64,000 bases of DNA, taken from positions 10,050,027 through 10,114,026 of the forward strand of contig NC_087068.1 in the NCBI RefSeq assembly GCF_963678635.1. Direction: 5' to 3'. Below are positions 11,620 to 22,874 of the stretch, piece after piece. The notes beneath the pieces were generated by a model. That model was not told where the DNA came from. It worked only from the letters and a program-made list of their open reading frames with translations, and ran no database searches. Origin of the DNA: Symsagittifera roscoffensis (lineage: Eukaryota; Xenacoelomorpha; Acoela; Convolutidae). Position 1 is the first letter of the stretch. Every line of letters begins with the position of its first letter. The position numbers and the translations under genes were made by a program.

Positions 11620-13220
11620 TGACCTGAACTAGACTTTAGATTTGAGTTGATGAGATTTTTGTCTATTGAACACTTCCAGAGACTAAAGAAGAGATACCAA
11701 TAGTGTTCTGTCGAGAAAATTGAAGGAAGATAAAACCATATTTGAGTCTTGCTTGCATTTGATAAATTGGTTGGGTAATGGGATGTTTCTCCCTCTGCGC
11801 CAAAGATTCATGGGTTCTAAACGTGGTTCCGGCTGGCTGTCTGTGCGGACGTGACCAGTAATTTTCGCGCAGTCATTTCTGCCCCCAGATACTGGAAATG
11901 ACTGGAACGGAAATGACTGTGTTTTTGGGGCGGAAATGTCTGGGAGCCCATTGCGGGCCCTACAATAAAACCCGTGAATAAACTTCTACAAATTGGTTTA
12001 AAGGGGACGTCTTTCATTTTTGAAACATGGTCGGGAATTTTTTTATCTGATAATCGAAGATGGTTTGTATTGGGAATATTTTCCTCCCCTTACATACAAA
12101 AACCTGAAGATAGCAACAATTTAATTATACTTTTTTCTAGTTGTTTTTTTTTTGCATTCAGCGCGTTGCTACACTCTCAAGCCCCTCCGGAACAAGACAC
12201 GCTAATGCTGTCGAACTAAACAGTGCTCGGTGTTTCCGACTGCAGATGTCATATCAGATTTACTTATAAGACTTAAAAGTTGTCTAGAAAACAGTACAAG
12301 ACTGCGAAGCCTCTCGTGAGATCTCTTCAAACTGTTGCAAAAATGGCGTAGATTTGTTACTAGGCACCAACTTCAAACATATCAAGGAACAAAAAGAACT
12401 TAGCACATCCTTAAAGCTATATAGCAGATCTATGCCGTCGTCGTACAAGTTAATTTTTTTATAGAGCCTTCATTCATTATGGAAGATATAGAAGAAATTT
12501 CCTTCAATACTCAACGCATTCAATAAGCCTTCATCGCTTTTTGAAGTATTAAATGCTTTTGAAGTATGCTTTTTGAAGTATTAAATGCTGGATTCGTTTA
12601 ATAGTTAAGCATATTTACATATGCTTAACTATTAAATTAATTTTTTTTTGAGCGGTGGCAGTTCGCTATAACTTACCAGAGAGCACAATTTGAACTTTTG
12701 TGTCCAAAAACTAGTCCAGGAAGAGTTTTTTACACAAACGAATCCAAAAATTGCAAACAAGATTTTTTATCAGCATAATCATTTTTAACCGTTTTCATCG
12801 AAGTAGTCTATTATTACTACTCCTTTGCTGAACCATTTTGTTTATAAACTAAGTCAGCGTATTCAAGGTACTCCAACAGCTCAAAAAGGAATAAAATCAA
12901 ACTAAAAATGGATCTAATATTATGAATCAATTTGATTGAGGGATCCTCACTCTTTTTTTATAGCTGGTTTTTCTAATTTTTTTATTCCGGGTTTATTTTT
13001 TCTCGAGCTCTATATTTTTGAAGAGTGTCTAAATGAGTGAACGTTTAATGTAGGACTTTTAACAAAAATTCAGGTGCATATGAAGATAATTTTTCTGATT
13101 AATCTCGTTTGTGTTACCCTAGAAACTAGAACAGTGAAGCGAGAAACGCCGGTACTTTTGTATGCATAGAAGGGCATCACTAGTTTATATTAAACAAACT
13201 GTCCAGTCAAAAGAAAGTAA
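11620..13220. other. No gene; small GC-richer inverted fragment at 11815-11960
   Basis: GCAGTCATTTCTGCCCCC and GGAAATGACTG recur in opposite senses at about 11865-11945, like an arm of a phrase-repeat element. The rest is AT-rich, with the direct repeat at 12375 annotated separately. Confidence 0.4.
12375..12542 (+). repeat. Direct repeat, second copy (partner 10609-10782)
   Basis: Matches the first copy over its whole length (ACATATCAAGGAACAAAAAG to CATCGCTTTT). Immediately downstream is a small tandem of TTTTGAAGTATTAAATGC (about 12540-12590), then a perfect 18 bp palindrome at 12597-12636 with the loop TTAC. Confidence 0.8.
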
Positions 13221-13222
13221 TA

Positions 13223-14137
13223 ACCCGGGTTGACCTCCGTAGACCAAAAATTCTAATCATACAATTCCATAAATTAGGTCTATGGAAAAATCCTCTCATA
13301 CAATCTTTATACATTTTTCTAAAATGGTTTCATCGAATTTTCATAGAATTTTTTTCTTGTTGTGGCACTAAAGGTGTATTGCACTAAAGTAAAAATATTT
13401 TTTTTAGTTAAAAAAAATGCTAATCATACAGTTTCCATATATAGAAATTGCATGACTAACGTTTTTTATAGCGAAAAATAACTTTGAAATTGCGCTAAAA
13501 CATTTTTTTTCAACCGCAAATCGATCTTTGTAATCAAATGAACTTTTTCCGAAAAATTTTTGGATGCAAAATTTAATTTTTTTTTGTGCGCGTAACGTAG
13601 TCCTGGATACACAAAAGATGGATGTTTTCCCGTTTTTCTTGGTAACTTTTTTCAAATGGGCTAAAAACTCCTACTTCTCTTGTATGGCATGTTATCTATT
13701 CCTCGATCAGTGCCTGATAATTTGAAAATTTCTTATGTTCAAAATGTTCATCTTTGAAAATTTTGACAAAATTTAAATGTTTGACGCTTTCAGTACATCA
13801 TTTGTTCAAGTAAAATCTTACGCAATTCAGGTCGTTTCAAATGCATTGTAAATGCAAGACGATCAAACCTTTGGTGACTCTAATTTTGAGTAAGTCATGG
13901 CTTTAGTTACTTGTGTTCGGTCAAAAACGTATCCTATAACTTTTGAGAAACCAAATTTAAAAAATCAATTTCTTTAGTTTATGGGAAAATGTTATCAAAC
14001 AATTTCCATATATGAAAAACCCTCAATCATAGACCTTTCATGCAATTTTCTGTTTTTATGGAAGTGTATGAAAAGTGTATGATTAGCATTTTTCCATTTA
14101 TGAAAGTTTTGTGATTAGCATTTTTGGTCAACCGGGA
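13223..14137. mobile_element. F4 element bounded by CCCGGGTTGAC, palindrome-rich
   Basis: The left end has ACCCGGGTTGACCTCCGTAG and the right end TTGGTCAACCGGG, complementary. Inside, the segments CATACAATTTCC and GTATGATTAGCATTTTT recur as short hairpins. About 0.9 kb, no coding capacity; open frames over it are AT-rich noise. No target duplication could be recognised. Confidence 0.55.
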
Positions 14138-14498
14138 AATGCCTGATTTTCATATATATCGATTTTCTCATATTCATATATAATCAAATAAACTAAGATA
14201 TCGAAATCTATTAAATCAAAAAAGAATTGTAGATTAAAGGCAGGCTTCTGAGATAAAATCAGTTGTCGGTTCTCATAAGTAAGTTTGCAAAGAAGGAGAA
14301 CCGGTCTGAATCTCCACTGCCAAATTTTCAAGCGAACAGTCCAGTTCACTTTTTATTTTCTGAATTGTTTTTTATTTTTAAATTTTTCTAACTCCTTATA
14401 ATTTATTAGTAAATTTTTCATCAAGAATTAAACATAAATAAAATAGGGAGGCTTTTGAAAGTATTCGAAAATACTCCAAGAAAAACAAATTAGCGGCA

Positions 14499-14627
14499 AT
14501 GGGCAAAAAAGAGAAAGCGGTAAACAGTGACGTACGCCCATCAACCCAACAGAAGAGCAGCAGAAATCAAAAGAAGAATCAAAACAACCGCTGGTATTAT
14601 CCGCTCGAGATTTCGCAGCAGTTCGTC
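14499..14627 (+). CDS. Candidate small gene or first coding exon, unknown function
   Basis: An ATG in a strong start context (GCGGCAATGG) opens a 43-codon frame. It ends either at a donor-like GTAAGA at 14628 (phase 0) or, unspliced, at a TGA at 14652-14654 (51 residues). An in-frame stop upstream at 14439-14441 makes this the first ATG. The product is rich in Lys, Asn, Gln and Ser, starts MGKKEKAVNS and ends near NNRWYYPLEISQQF, so it is mostly disordered with an aromatic end. The block is GC-richer than its neighbours and outside the repeats identified. An AATAAA follows near 14682, which would suit a one-exon mini-gene. I recognise no family. Confidence 0.35.
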
Positions 14628-15469
14628 GTAAGACATTATCTAATTCGATGAACTGTTAAATTCGTAAAAACTTAACCCAAAATAAACAAGTAGAGTTCTT
14701 CTAGTTTACTTTTTAGTCCGACTTATATTTATACTTACCGCTAAATTAACTTCATTTTTATATCTTTTTAATTAGTCCATAAAACCGCACAGTTTTTGTT
14801 AGTATGTACCCAGACCGAAATGTAGGTCTATAGGATAGATCGCAATTAAGATTAGACTACTGATAAATACAAGATAAGCGCATATCATGGCGTACTCGTT
14901 GCATTCATCAGTACATCATATGCTACGATAAGCGTTAATTTGTGAAAAGAATAGGCCTCATTTCTCAACCAACGAAACTTTTAAAGTAAAATTTTTTTAG
15001 CCATTCACGAAAGTTGCGTTTTTGGTGCACAGTTCTCTTTGGAAATTTTAAGATTAACTTAATTTGCTAATATCACCGAATGCTGATTATCTGCGTGGTA
15101 ACTGCCAGTTACACTCAGGGTTTTGTTTTTACAAACCATTCCTAGTTGGTGTGTTTCGGATGAAACACAAAATTTCGAAACAGTTTTTTTATGTATTTTT
15201 TATGGGGAAATTGCTTATAATACAATTTCATAGTAATGAACAAAATGCTTATCATACAATTTCATAGTAAAAAACTGTTTCTGCATTTTTTGTACAGTTT
15301 TACTGGAAAAAAATATAGCAAAAATATGTTATTTAATTCCAGAATGGGGCAAAAATTAAATTTAAAAACCTTCATGGTATGTAAAAAATGCTTAATTTTG
15401 ATAAGCATTTTTTTCATAGTATGAAAATGTATGATAGGCATTTTTTGTCAACTCGGGAATATAGTTGAA

Positions 15470-16270
15470 GAGATACCTCTTATGCTTGGACCGAATTTAA
15501 GTTTCTGCACCTGTTATTCTTTCTCAAAACAAAAATGTCAAAAAAGAGAAGTTTTGAAAATGTTTTCGATTTTAAAAAATTGTTCCAACCCCCCCCCCTT
15601 CACCGCCTCATGCACCATGAAGTTGCAAATCTGAATCTGTAGCGTATAGTAATGCATTACTCGGGATCAATTAGCTCGCATCAAATTAATTAGGATTCAC
15701 CTTTTGTCGATGCATTGGGTTCACCTTTTGCGGTTGCAGATAAACAAAGATAAAATAAAAATCACAATTAAAAACTAAATTTGATAGAACATTTAACATT
15801 TTAAATTTGATAAGACATTTAGTAACAATCTATCTAAATTCTAATTATTTTGACTTTACACAAATTAGTGAATAAATAATATGCATACGGCGCCAACAGA
15901 AGTTATCAATGGACATTTGCTAAAAGATTATTAATTACACGCTCCTGGCAGAAAAAAACTCAATTTTTAAAAATAGATATTCGTTAATTTTATGTAAATA
16001 TGGTTGAGCCGCACCTTTTTGACGCAACATGCATTCAGAGAAACACGAAAAATTAGTTGACATATAAATTTTAATTTAGTTCTTGGTCAGAATTCTTAGT
16101 TTATATTTTATCTTCAGACTTGATTTACGTAACAATCCCGCATCAGCATAGAATATGATTACTAATCTTCACTCGCAATCATAAAAATCAGTTAGTAAAA
16201 GTCGGCATATAATTATTAACTTATGTCATACTATCTTTATCTAAGGGAAAGGTAAACAAGAATTTTGCCT
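15470..16270. other. No gene seen
   Basis: AT-rich sequence with a C-run at 15590-15600 and no recognisable element. Confidence 0.5.
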
Positions 16271-16282
16271 TTGATTACTCTG

Positions 16283-17053
16283 CGGGGCGTTCAACAGTGC
16301 CGAAGTACAACAGTGCCGAAAAGGAGGGAAAATTTCAGAATAAATTAAACGCATTTTCTAACGTTTTCTAAAATGCGGGAATTAACAAAAACGCTAATTA
16401 ACAAAGAAATTCACCGCAAATTAAACAATTATCTTGGCGCCAAAATGTCTAAATTGCAAATTTTCTCGCTCAAAATCTAAAAGTGGCACTTGAGATTGTA
16501 AACGTTTGGTGGGTATTCACAACTACCAAAATGATAAATCAGTCCCATTTGTACCAAAATAAAAAATCAATCGCGTAAGTACCAAAAATATTCAATTGGC
16601 CTAAGAATATTAAGCCGACTACTTTAAGCTCTTGGTTTAAGGTCGCCGGTGGGCGCACTACGCGCGCGTCGCCGCTTAGCGGCGATAACCGGCCCTAATT
16701 TTCGTATAGAGTCCTACCCTCTGTCGGCAAGCTCGCAACACGTTGGCGCGACTGCGGCGGTCACTATTCTGCTGTTTAGTTTTCTTCTGTTTGAACAGTA
16801 GAAAATTAATGTAATAATTCGTTTTCTCACAATTCGATTTTTCAGAAATCGAGCTGACTAATTTTGGTACAAATGGGACTGATTTTTCATTTTGGTACAA
16901 ATGACCGTTGGTACAAATGGGACGCCACCAAACGTTTGCCGCAGCACTTAATATGTTGAAATTTTTTTTTTCAATTTTTCGGCACTGTTTAACAAAGTTT
17001 TCATTTTCGGCACTGTTGAACTAATTTTTTTTTCGGCACTGTTGTACTGCCTC
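16283..17053. mobile_element. MULE-like nonautonomous element, 9 bp duplication, phrase-repeat ends
   Basis: It is flanked by ATTACTCTG at 16274-16282 and 17054-17062, an exact 9 bp duplication typical of Mutator-like elements. The left end reads CGGGGCGTTCAACAGTGCCG and the right end, inverted, GAGGCAGTACAACAGTGCCG. Inside both ends CAGTGCCGAA recurs (twice on the left, three times in complement on the right). The interior holds another inverted-repeat element (16494-16943). No transposase. Assignment to MULE rests on the 9 bp duplication and the presence of a FLYWCH/MULE relic in the same window. Confidence 0.7.
16494..16943. mobile_element. Nested inverted-repeat element carrying a GC-rich module
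   Basis: Ends GATTGTAAACGTTTGGTGG and, inverted from the right, TGCGGCAAACGTTTGGTGG. Flanks GCACTTGA (16486-16493) and GCACTTAA (16944-16951) match at 7 of 8. The phrase CCCATTTGTACCAAAAT and variants recur in both arms. The centre, about 16615-16790, is markedly GC-richer than anything nearby, with a GCCGCTTAGCGGC hairpin and an 85 bp module shared with the next element. Confidence 0.65.
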
Positions 17054-17147
17054 ATTACTCTGTAATCAATATTACTTTCTTTTTTGATCAGGTAAAAGTA
17101 TAATTTTTTTATTTGTTCAAGTGCTTTCGGAAACTGTTGCAATATTT

Positions 17148-17645
17148 GGTTACGTAGCAGTATTTAGACAACCGCGTATTCAGACACTGTATTAACCAAT
17201 CAGAATCGGGACAAAGGAAGAAATGAATTTAATCGCGTCCAGACAATTCGGCCAAAGACAATTCAGCCAAAAGTATGCAGACAATTTTGCCAGAGACAAT
17301 TCAGCCAATGATAGTGACCGCGGCAGTCGAATCAACGTTTTGCGAGCTTGTCAACAGAGGGTAGGATTAAATACGAAAATTAGAGCCGGTTATCTTAAAC
17401 CGAGAAATAACTCCAATTCCGATTTTTTTCTTTCGAATCTAGCGTTTTGTAAAACTGGATGAATTGTCTCAGGCTGAATTGTCTGTACATTTGTGGCTGA
17501 ATTTCAAATTAGCTGAATTGTCTGTGGCTGAATTGTCTGTGGCCGAATTGTCTGGACGCGATTAAATTCATTTCTTCCTTGTCTCGATTCTGATTGGTTA
17601 ATGCAGTGTCTGAATACGCGGTTGTCTAAATACAGACCGCAATCC
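17148..17645. mobile_element. Inverted-repeat element with long near-perfect arms, next to receptor 3' end
   Basis: The arms, about 120 bp each, share GTATTTAGACAACCGCG, then ACCAATCAGAATCG and TTAATCGCGTCCAGACAATT in inverted order. Inside them the phrase GACAATTCAGCCA and variants recur at least seven times. Flanks CAATATTT (17140-17147) and CAATATTC (17646-17653) match at 7 of 8, a likely duplication. The centre holds the shared GC-rich module at 17311-17394. It begins 76 nt downstream of the receptor stop codon (minus strand), so a receptor mRNA extending past it would carry a strong hairpin. Confidence 0.75.
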
Positions 17646-17721
17646 CAATATTCATAGCTCCACATCTTTGTTCATTCACGCCTTCGCAATTTTTTCGATT
17701 GTTCTTTTAGCTCGATTTGAT

Positions 17722-18119
17722 TCACACTTTCACATTCGATGTCGTCAAAGTATTTCCCAAATGATTGACACCTCTTTGACAGCAAAACAATCGCTTCAAG
17801 GTCGTCCAAATTTGTTTCAACTCGGAGAAGAATTTCTTCTGAAAGATAGCATACACTAATGGGTTCGAGACAGTGTTGAAAAGAGACAGCATGTATGTCA
17901 TGATGAAAATGTCTGACATGGTCTGGCTTTTAGATAGAGTTGGGATTGTGTGGAACAGAAGCTGACTGGTGATGCTTGGCATGGTTAGGGTGATATAGAC
18001 GACACAGATGTAAATGCAGATACGAGTCGTTTTTGAACCTAAACAACTTAGTTTATTGCTCTTCCTGTTAGTTAACTGCTTCCTGTTTATAACAAGCATT
18101 GGCCTAATGAGTTTCAACT
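17722..18119 (-). CDS. GPCR exon 6: end of loop 3, TM6, TM7, C-terminal tail
   Basis: The last coding exon ends at TGA 17724-17722. A good acceptor (tgttttttatag, AG at 18121-18120) gives phase 1 and fits exon 5. If exons 4 and 5 were absent, an AG at 18077-18076 would join exon 3 in phase 0 and give a 342-residue receptor, so the 5' border is less certain than the rest. Residues 351-383 are basic loop. TM6 (384-406) keeps P398, but Trp 6.48 is replaced by Thr396. TM7 (421-443) ends in NPLVY (436-440), the NPxxY motif. A helix 8-like stretch follows (FQKKFFSELKQIW), then CC at 463-464, a possible palmitoylation site, and a short tail. No AATAAA is seen directly downstream; one lies near 17107, beyond an inverted-repeat element. 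Confidence 0.88.
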
Positions 18120-18362
18120 CTATAAAAAACAGCTTGTCCGTAAGTACTGCTGATGAAAAGGAGTATGTCCGACCCATGAGAGTATTTGAGAAAAAAGCAT
18201 CAATATCAATTATTGTTCCCACTTTCGAAAAAAGTTAGGAATATATAGACTATGAGTGAATTTTTCATTCAGAACAATAATATTCCCAGTTAATGAGCAC
18301 AAACAATTTCCTATTTTGATTTTTCAAATCATACAAATATTGATTTTCTAGAGGTATGTATT

Positions 18363-19075
18363 CAGGGCGGATCTAGGATTTTCTCGAGGGGGTGGGGGTT
18401 ATGATTATTTTTTTTTGCAAATTTTGACCGGTTTCATAGTTTAACATAATTGGTTTTCCGAGCTCTCCCAAAACACTAAGAAGACACTCTTTTGGCCAAA
18501 AATTTTGCACCGCGAAAAAAAAGTGTTTTTAGGCACTTTTTAGATCAATCGCGGTTTTTGTCGCCTGCTTCCCCTTCAAAAATTGTAGATATTGGTGCCT
18601 AAGGCGCCTTTAGAAAAAACTTTGGATCAATCAGCCGAAATTGGAGGTCTTAAGGGTATACCAAAGGGGGCACGTCAGGATTTAGGAGGAGGGGTGCGGG
18701 GGAAACGCTCTTACTTCTCAGGGATTCGACCCCTTCACCAACTAAAGGGTCCCCTTTTGATATTATTTTTTGCTATCCATTTTACCCTGACCAACCCTTG
18801 CGTTTTTCTAAAGGTGTCTTTGGCACCATTGTATAGTAATTTTAAAGGGGAGCGCACTCCGAAATAAACGCAACTTTTTAGTCAAAATTTTCCGAAAACG
18901 GCTTTTTGACCTGTTTTTTTTTTTCAAGAAGTTGCCTGCGGTGCAACGTTTTTGGTCAAAATACGGCCTGTATAAAGTTCTGGGAGAGCTCGGAAAATCA
19001 ATTTGGTCAACCAAAAAAAAAATCAACAAAATTTGCGAAAATTTTTTGAAAATCCGCTCCTCCCTCCTAGAACAA
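18363..19075. mobile_element. Two hAT MITE copies head to head (fold-back)
   Basis: The left half starts CAGGGCGGATCTAGG and runs forward through GCGCCTTTAG and ACCAAAGGGGGC to about 18720. From about 18715 the same family runs backwards (GGGATTCGACCCC, then AGGGTCCCC, GGGGAGCGCACTCC, GAGAGCTCGG) to about 19070, where a decayed end CCTCCCTCCTAG is seen. The result is an imperfect inverted repeat of about 0.7 kb that could fold into a long hairpin. It lies 0.25 kb upstream of receptor exon 6, in the last intron. Confidence 0.75.
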
Positions 19076-19084
19076 ATTTTAGCG

Positions 19085-19617
19085 AATGGCTGAGTTATGT
19101 ATCATTTTAAAGCCATTTTGAACGTTATTCGAAGGTCGTTCAAAAACTTCCAAAACTTTTTTCCCAGTGTTGGGAAACACCGGGTTACATTTTTGAGTCT
19201 AAGTCCAATTTCGAGCAAGTAAAGCGACCGAGTTAAGTTCGTTATATACAAATAGTGGCCATTTCGGCCGAAAAAACTTAATATTACTTGAGCAAACTTG
19301 TCCCAGAAGCTTCATCAAACGCTTTCTGCGCCATAAAACTTTTCATAAAAATTTGAAAGTTGAGTGCAAAACATTAAGAAAATCTTAGAAACTTTTTTGG
19401 ATTTTTTTTTCAATTGTTAGATGATTTATATTTTGAAGAGAATGTAGTATTTAACGCATAGTTTAATAACTTTCTACGCTTTGTGTAAATCTATAAACTC
19501 ACCATGCAGAAAAAACGACGCTAATATGAAGACAAAAAAAGTTTTTCTTTTGTAATTTTTTTACGAATGTGGTCGGAACATTCTGTGCAACTTGCACAGC
19601 AACCGGCTATCCTTGTT
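19085..19617 (+). mobile_element. F2 element
   Basis: Similarity begins near GAGTTATGTATCATTTTAAA and includes TGGGAAACACCGGGTTAC and TTCGAGCAAGTAAAGCGACC. The 3' end is clean: GTGGTCGGAACATTC, hairpin TGTGCAACTTGCACA, CAACCGGCTATCCTTGTT. Confidence 0.7.
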
Positions 19618-19700
19618 ACTATATATAAATGTTTTATTTTTTTTGGTTATTATTAGCACTAATTTCATCAAAAGAAATTTATGATAACAGGACTGCTAGT

Positions 19701-20069
19701 CAGGGGCGGATTTAGGGGGGGTGGTCGTACGCCCTCCCCCTAAGGGTTGCGACCTCATGCCGACCCAAAGGGTCGACCCTTTGTACTATTTTGAGATATC
19801 AATTTTTGCTGACGGATCATAAAAATTGTCTGAAGGCGCCAATATATAATAATTTTGAGAGAGGGAACGCGCGATCTTTTCCAAAAAATGCATTAAAAAG
19901 CTTTTTTGGCCTTTTTTGAGAACTTCGCCTGCGGCGCACAAAATTTGACCAAAAAAGGGTAATTTTAGTGGTTTGAGAGAGCTTGGACAATCAAATTGGA
20001 CGACCTAGAAAAAATTCGTCAATATTTCTGAAATCCGCCTCCTCCTCCTGGATCCTGGATCCACCCCTG
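19701..20069 (-). mobile_element. hAT MITE (CAGGGGCGGAT family), shorter copy with 8 bp duplication
   Basis: It starts CAGGGGCGGATTTAGG and ends GGATCCACCCCTG, and is flanked by CTGCTAGT at 19693-19700 and 20070-20077. It is in the opposite orientation to the 57339 copy: GTACGCCCTCCCCC comes first and the GGAACGCGCG block afterwards. It is 369 bp long and has lost part of the interior. It sits in the last intron of the receptor. Confidence 0.88.
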
Positions 20070-21029
20070 CTGCTAGTATCAAGGTCTCAAACCTTGCTCT
20101 CACAGACCATTAATAGGTCTGAAATCGTTTTTTTTGTTTAAAATATAGTAAACTTATCAAAAAAATTGAAACCTTAAGAATACGTTTTTAAACGGAATGA
20201 GTGAAAAAAGTTTCCCATTTTCTTGAAACTTTGAATCCCGATTGGGTTTTCAAAAAAATAATGTATGTTATTTAAAAAACTAGTTATTCGCGAATGTTAT
20301 TTTTCAAACACCCATGAAATAAAAAAAAATCTCCTTTAAGTGAATATTAATTTACCTTTGAGCTCAGGGTTCTTAGATTGTATTAAAAGTCGGATAAAAT
20401 TAGTTTTAGTTGAATAATCAGAATGGGCCTGACGTAAAAATATCGAGCACGAAAGTTACAAAAGTCACAATTTTTCTAGTTTCAAATTTTATGCTTTGCA
20501 CGGTTGATGATTTTTGTCAAAGTATCGGGGGTTTTGTGAAGCCAACCTCTGAAGCCAACCTCTGCGCAAAATGCATCTGATTAACAAATAGAGTGATAGA
20601 AAAAAATATTTGAAGTAATTTAAGAGATTAGTTAGAACGACTTGGGTATCCGAGACTTTTCTTTCAATTTTTTCAAATTATTACTTTCAAATATTTGAAT
20701 AAAACTTTTTTTTCTGGCTCGAAACACAAAAGTTCTTCGCCATTTCTGCTCCATGTCAATGCTTTTCAATTCATTTTTTTTTTTCAGTTAACAAAAAAAA
20801 TTTTGAGTTTGAACAATGAAGGCAAGAAATTTTGAAGTAGAAAAACTGAGTTAATTAATATAATGGGTTTTTAATCTGCTTACTTCACTGAGCTTGATGG
20901 GAAAAGCGAAACTCTATTAGCATCTTTCAATCACTCTGTCTCGTTATCACTAATGATTATCACGCTTGTGTCTAGACTTAACTGATTTGTTTTACTAATT
21001 TAGCACCAAACTGCAGGAAGGTAACATTA

Positions 21030-21071
21030 TTGGAAAAAATTTAATATGATTGGAAAAAATTTAATATGATT
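21030..21071 (+). repeat. Short tandem duplication
   Basis: ATTGGAAAAAATTTAATATG occurs twice in a row. Confidence 0.8.
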
Positions 21072-21273
21072 GGATTCACGCAGTTGTAAATTTTGATGCT
21101 GAATTTCTCGGTTATTTTCAATTTGTCAACATATTTGACAAGCTTGCCACTGAATCAGATGAAAAATTTCATAAATAGCAAAAAAAAACACCGATAATAC
21201 TTGAACACGCACCCCTTGAACCAAAACTAGGACTTTGAAACTTTTAAGTGTTAAATAATTTAAAACTTAAGCA

Positions 21274-21450
21274 AGACTGCTGGTATCTATGGTCCATGGA
21301 ACAATTTTTAAGGTCTATGGAACAGTAATAAATTCAAACAATTAGTTGTAATAAAAAAAAACATTTTGTTTGTACATGTGTATTTGAGATTTTTTGTTAA
21401 AATCATCCCCCCTCACGCCATATTAAGTACAAAGTGATAGAACTGAACAA
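21274..21450 (-). mobile_element. F1 element, 3' fragment
   Basis: Plus-strand CAAGACTGCTGGTATC, GGTCTATGGAACAGTAATA and CATCCCCCCTCACGCCATA match the last 170 bp of F1 in reverse. The hairpin is gone. Confidence 0.6.
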
Positions 21451-22874
21451 AAGATGTTAATTGGATTTTATAGAGCTGATGAAAGAGACTGACGAAATAA
21501 TTCAGTGATTTTAATTTTTTTTTACATGGTCAATATTCAGTTTCGATAACGCTTGTTAAATGCAAACGTAATAAATGCAAACGTAATAAAAGTAATAATA
21601 AACAAAAAAAGTTAACAGCGCGAAAAAACTCAAAAAAAAAACGCAATGAATTTTCAGTAAGATAATCAGAAAATTCAAACAAAAAACGTGCTTACTTTTT
21701 GTTTTGGAAAGTTTTTGAAATAACTTCTATCAATATCTAGTGATTGGGCTTGAAACCTCTGTTTTACCTTAGCTTGGCAACCTAACTAGAACAATCGGAA
21801 AGATCTTCTTGCTGTACGTTTCAATCAATTTGTCATGTTTTAGCGACACTCAAACGTTTCCTAGAGTTCGAAAACTCACTCGAAAAATCAGCAGATTTCC
21901 TTAACTAATACATGCGTTTATATATGCGTATATATTGTTGTCAGAGTCTACTACCTGGAATAAAGATCAAAGATACTTGGTGGAAATTGATGCAACCAAG
22001 TTGTTCATTATAATAAAATGTAAAATCAGATCAGATTTGAGAGAAGCGCTGAAGACGCAATTTCTCTACAATTCTTTTTGGAAGGAGGAAAAGTTTGGTT
22101 TCGACAACAATTCTTCTCGATGCAACTCGTTGATGATTAAATATCAATTTTTTTGGTATTAAGTTACAATTGAATCACTGGCTTCGGAAACAATCTCATT
22201 TTTAGGCAACTCTGAATAAGTATTTCAAAAACTTTTAATAAAATTTTTTTAACAGGAGTCATAACTTATATGGATTTTGGGAAACTTCTGAAGAAGTATT
22301 TGAATTTAAATTCAGATCATTATAGCATTTACTGTCGCGCAATTGCGCATTTGTTTTTGATTAGTCTTTTGTTATCTCAAAACGAGTCCAGTCTACATTA
22401 GCACTTGCTGGTTCTCAATTTGAATATCAAAGAATCAAGTCAAAGTGTTAAGTATGGGACAAAACGGCATAGGAACAAATGTCATGTGGGGCAAGTTAGT
22501 ATAGGACAAGTTGGCATATGGTCAATTGACTTGGGCAAATAGCCCTGACACCGCGCTATCATTGTATCGTTTCCAATACTTGAAGCAAGTCTTAAGCCGC
22601 CGCTTTGACCTTCGGTACGCAATCAAAAAAAACAGCTAGTTTCATTTATTTTGCGTAACAATCCGTCATGCTAAAAATTGAAACCTGCTTAATTGAAAAT
22701 CGCAGTTTGATTCGTTTGTAAATCTGATATTTGCTCTGGTCAGTTGCGTGAAAATTTGTGCAATGGTTAACATACTCACACATCTCAACATTAAAATTTT
22801 TTTTTTTTAAATTCGTGAAATACTTAGTCAGAGTACGTAATCGGGAATCGTTGAGACAAGGCTTCCTTTTCAAC

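Larger units (their letters stand above)
20080..22870 (-). other. Last intron of the receptor: mostly unique AT-rich DNA
   Basis: Apart from the F1 scrap at 21274 and a phrase-repeat scrap at 22445, nothing is recognisable. A plus-strand frame at 21935-22162 has no ATG at its start and no family resemblance. Confidence 0.5.

Noticed and set aside
10609-12542. LTR retrotransposon bounded by direct repeats
   Set aside because: No TG..CA ends, primer-binding site, polypurine tract or reverse transcriptase; the interior contains an F2 piece.
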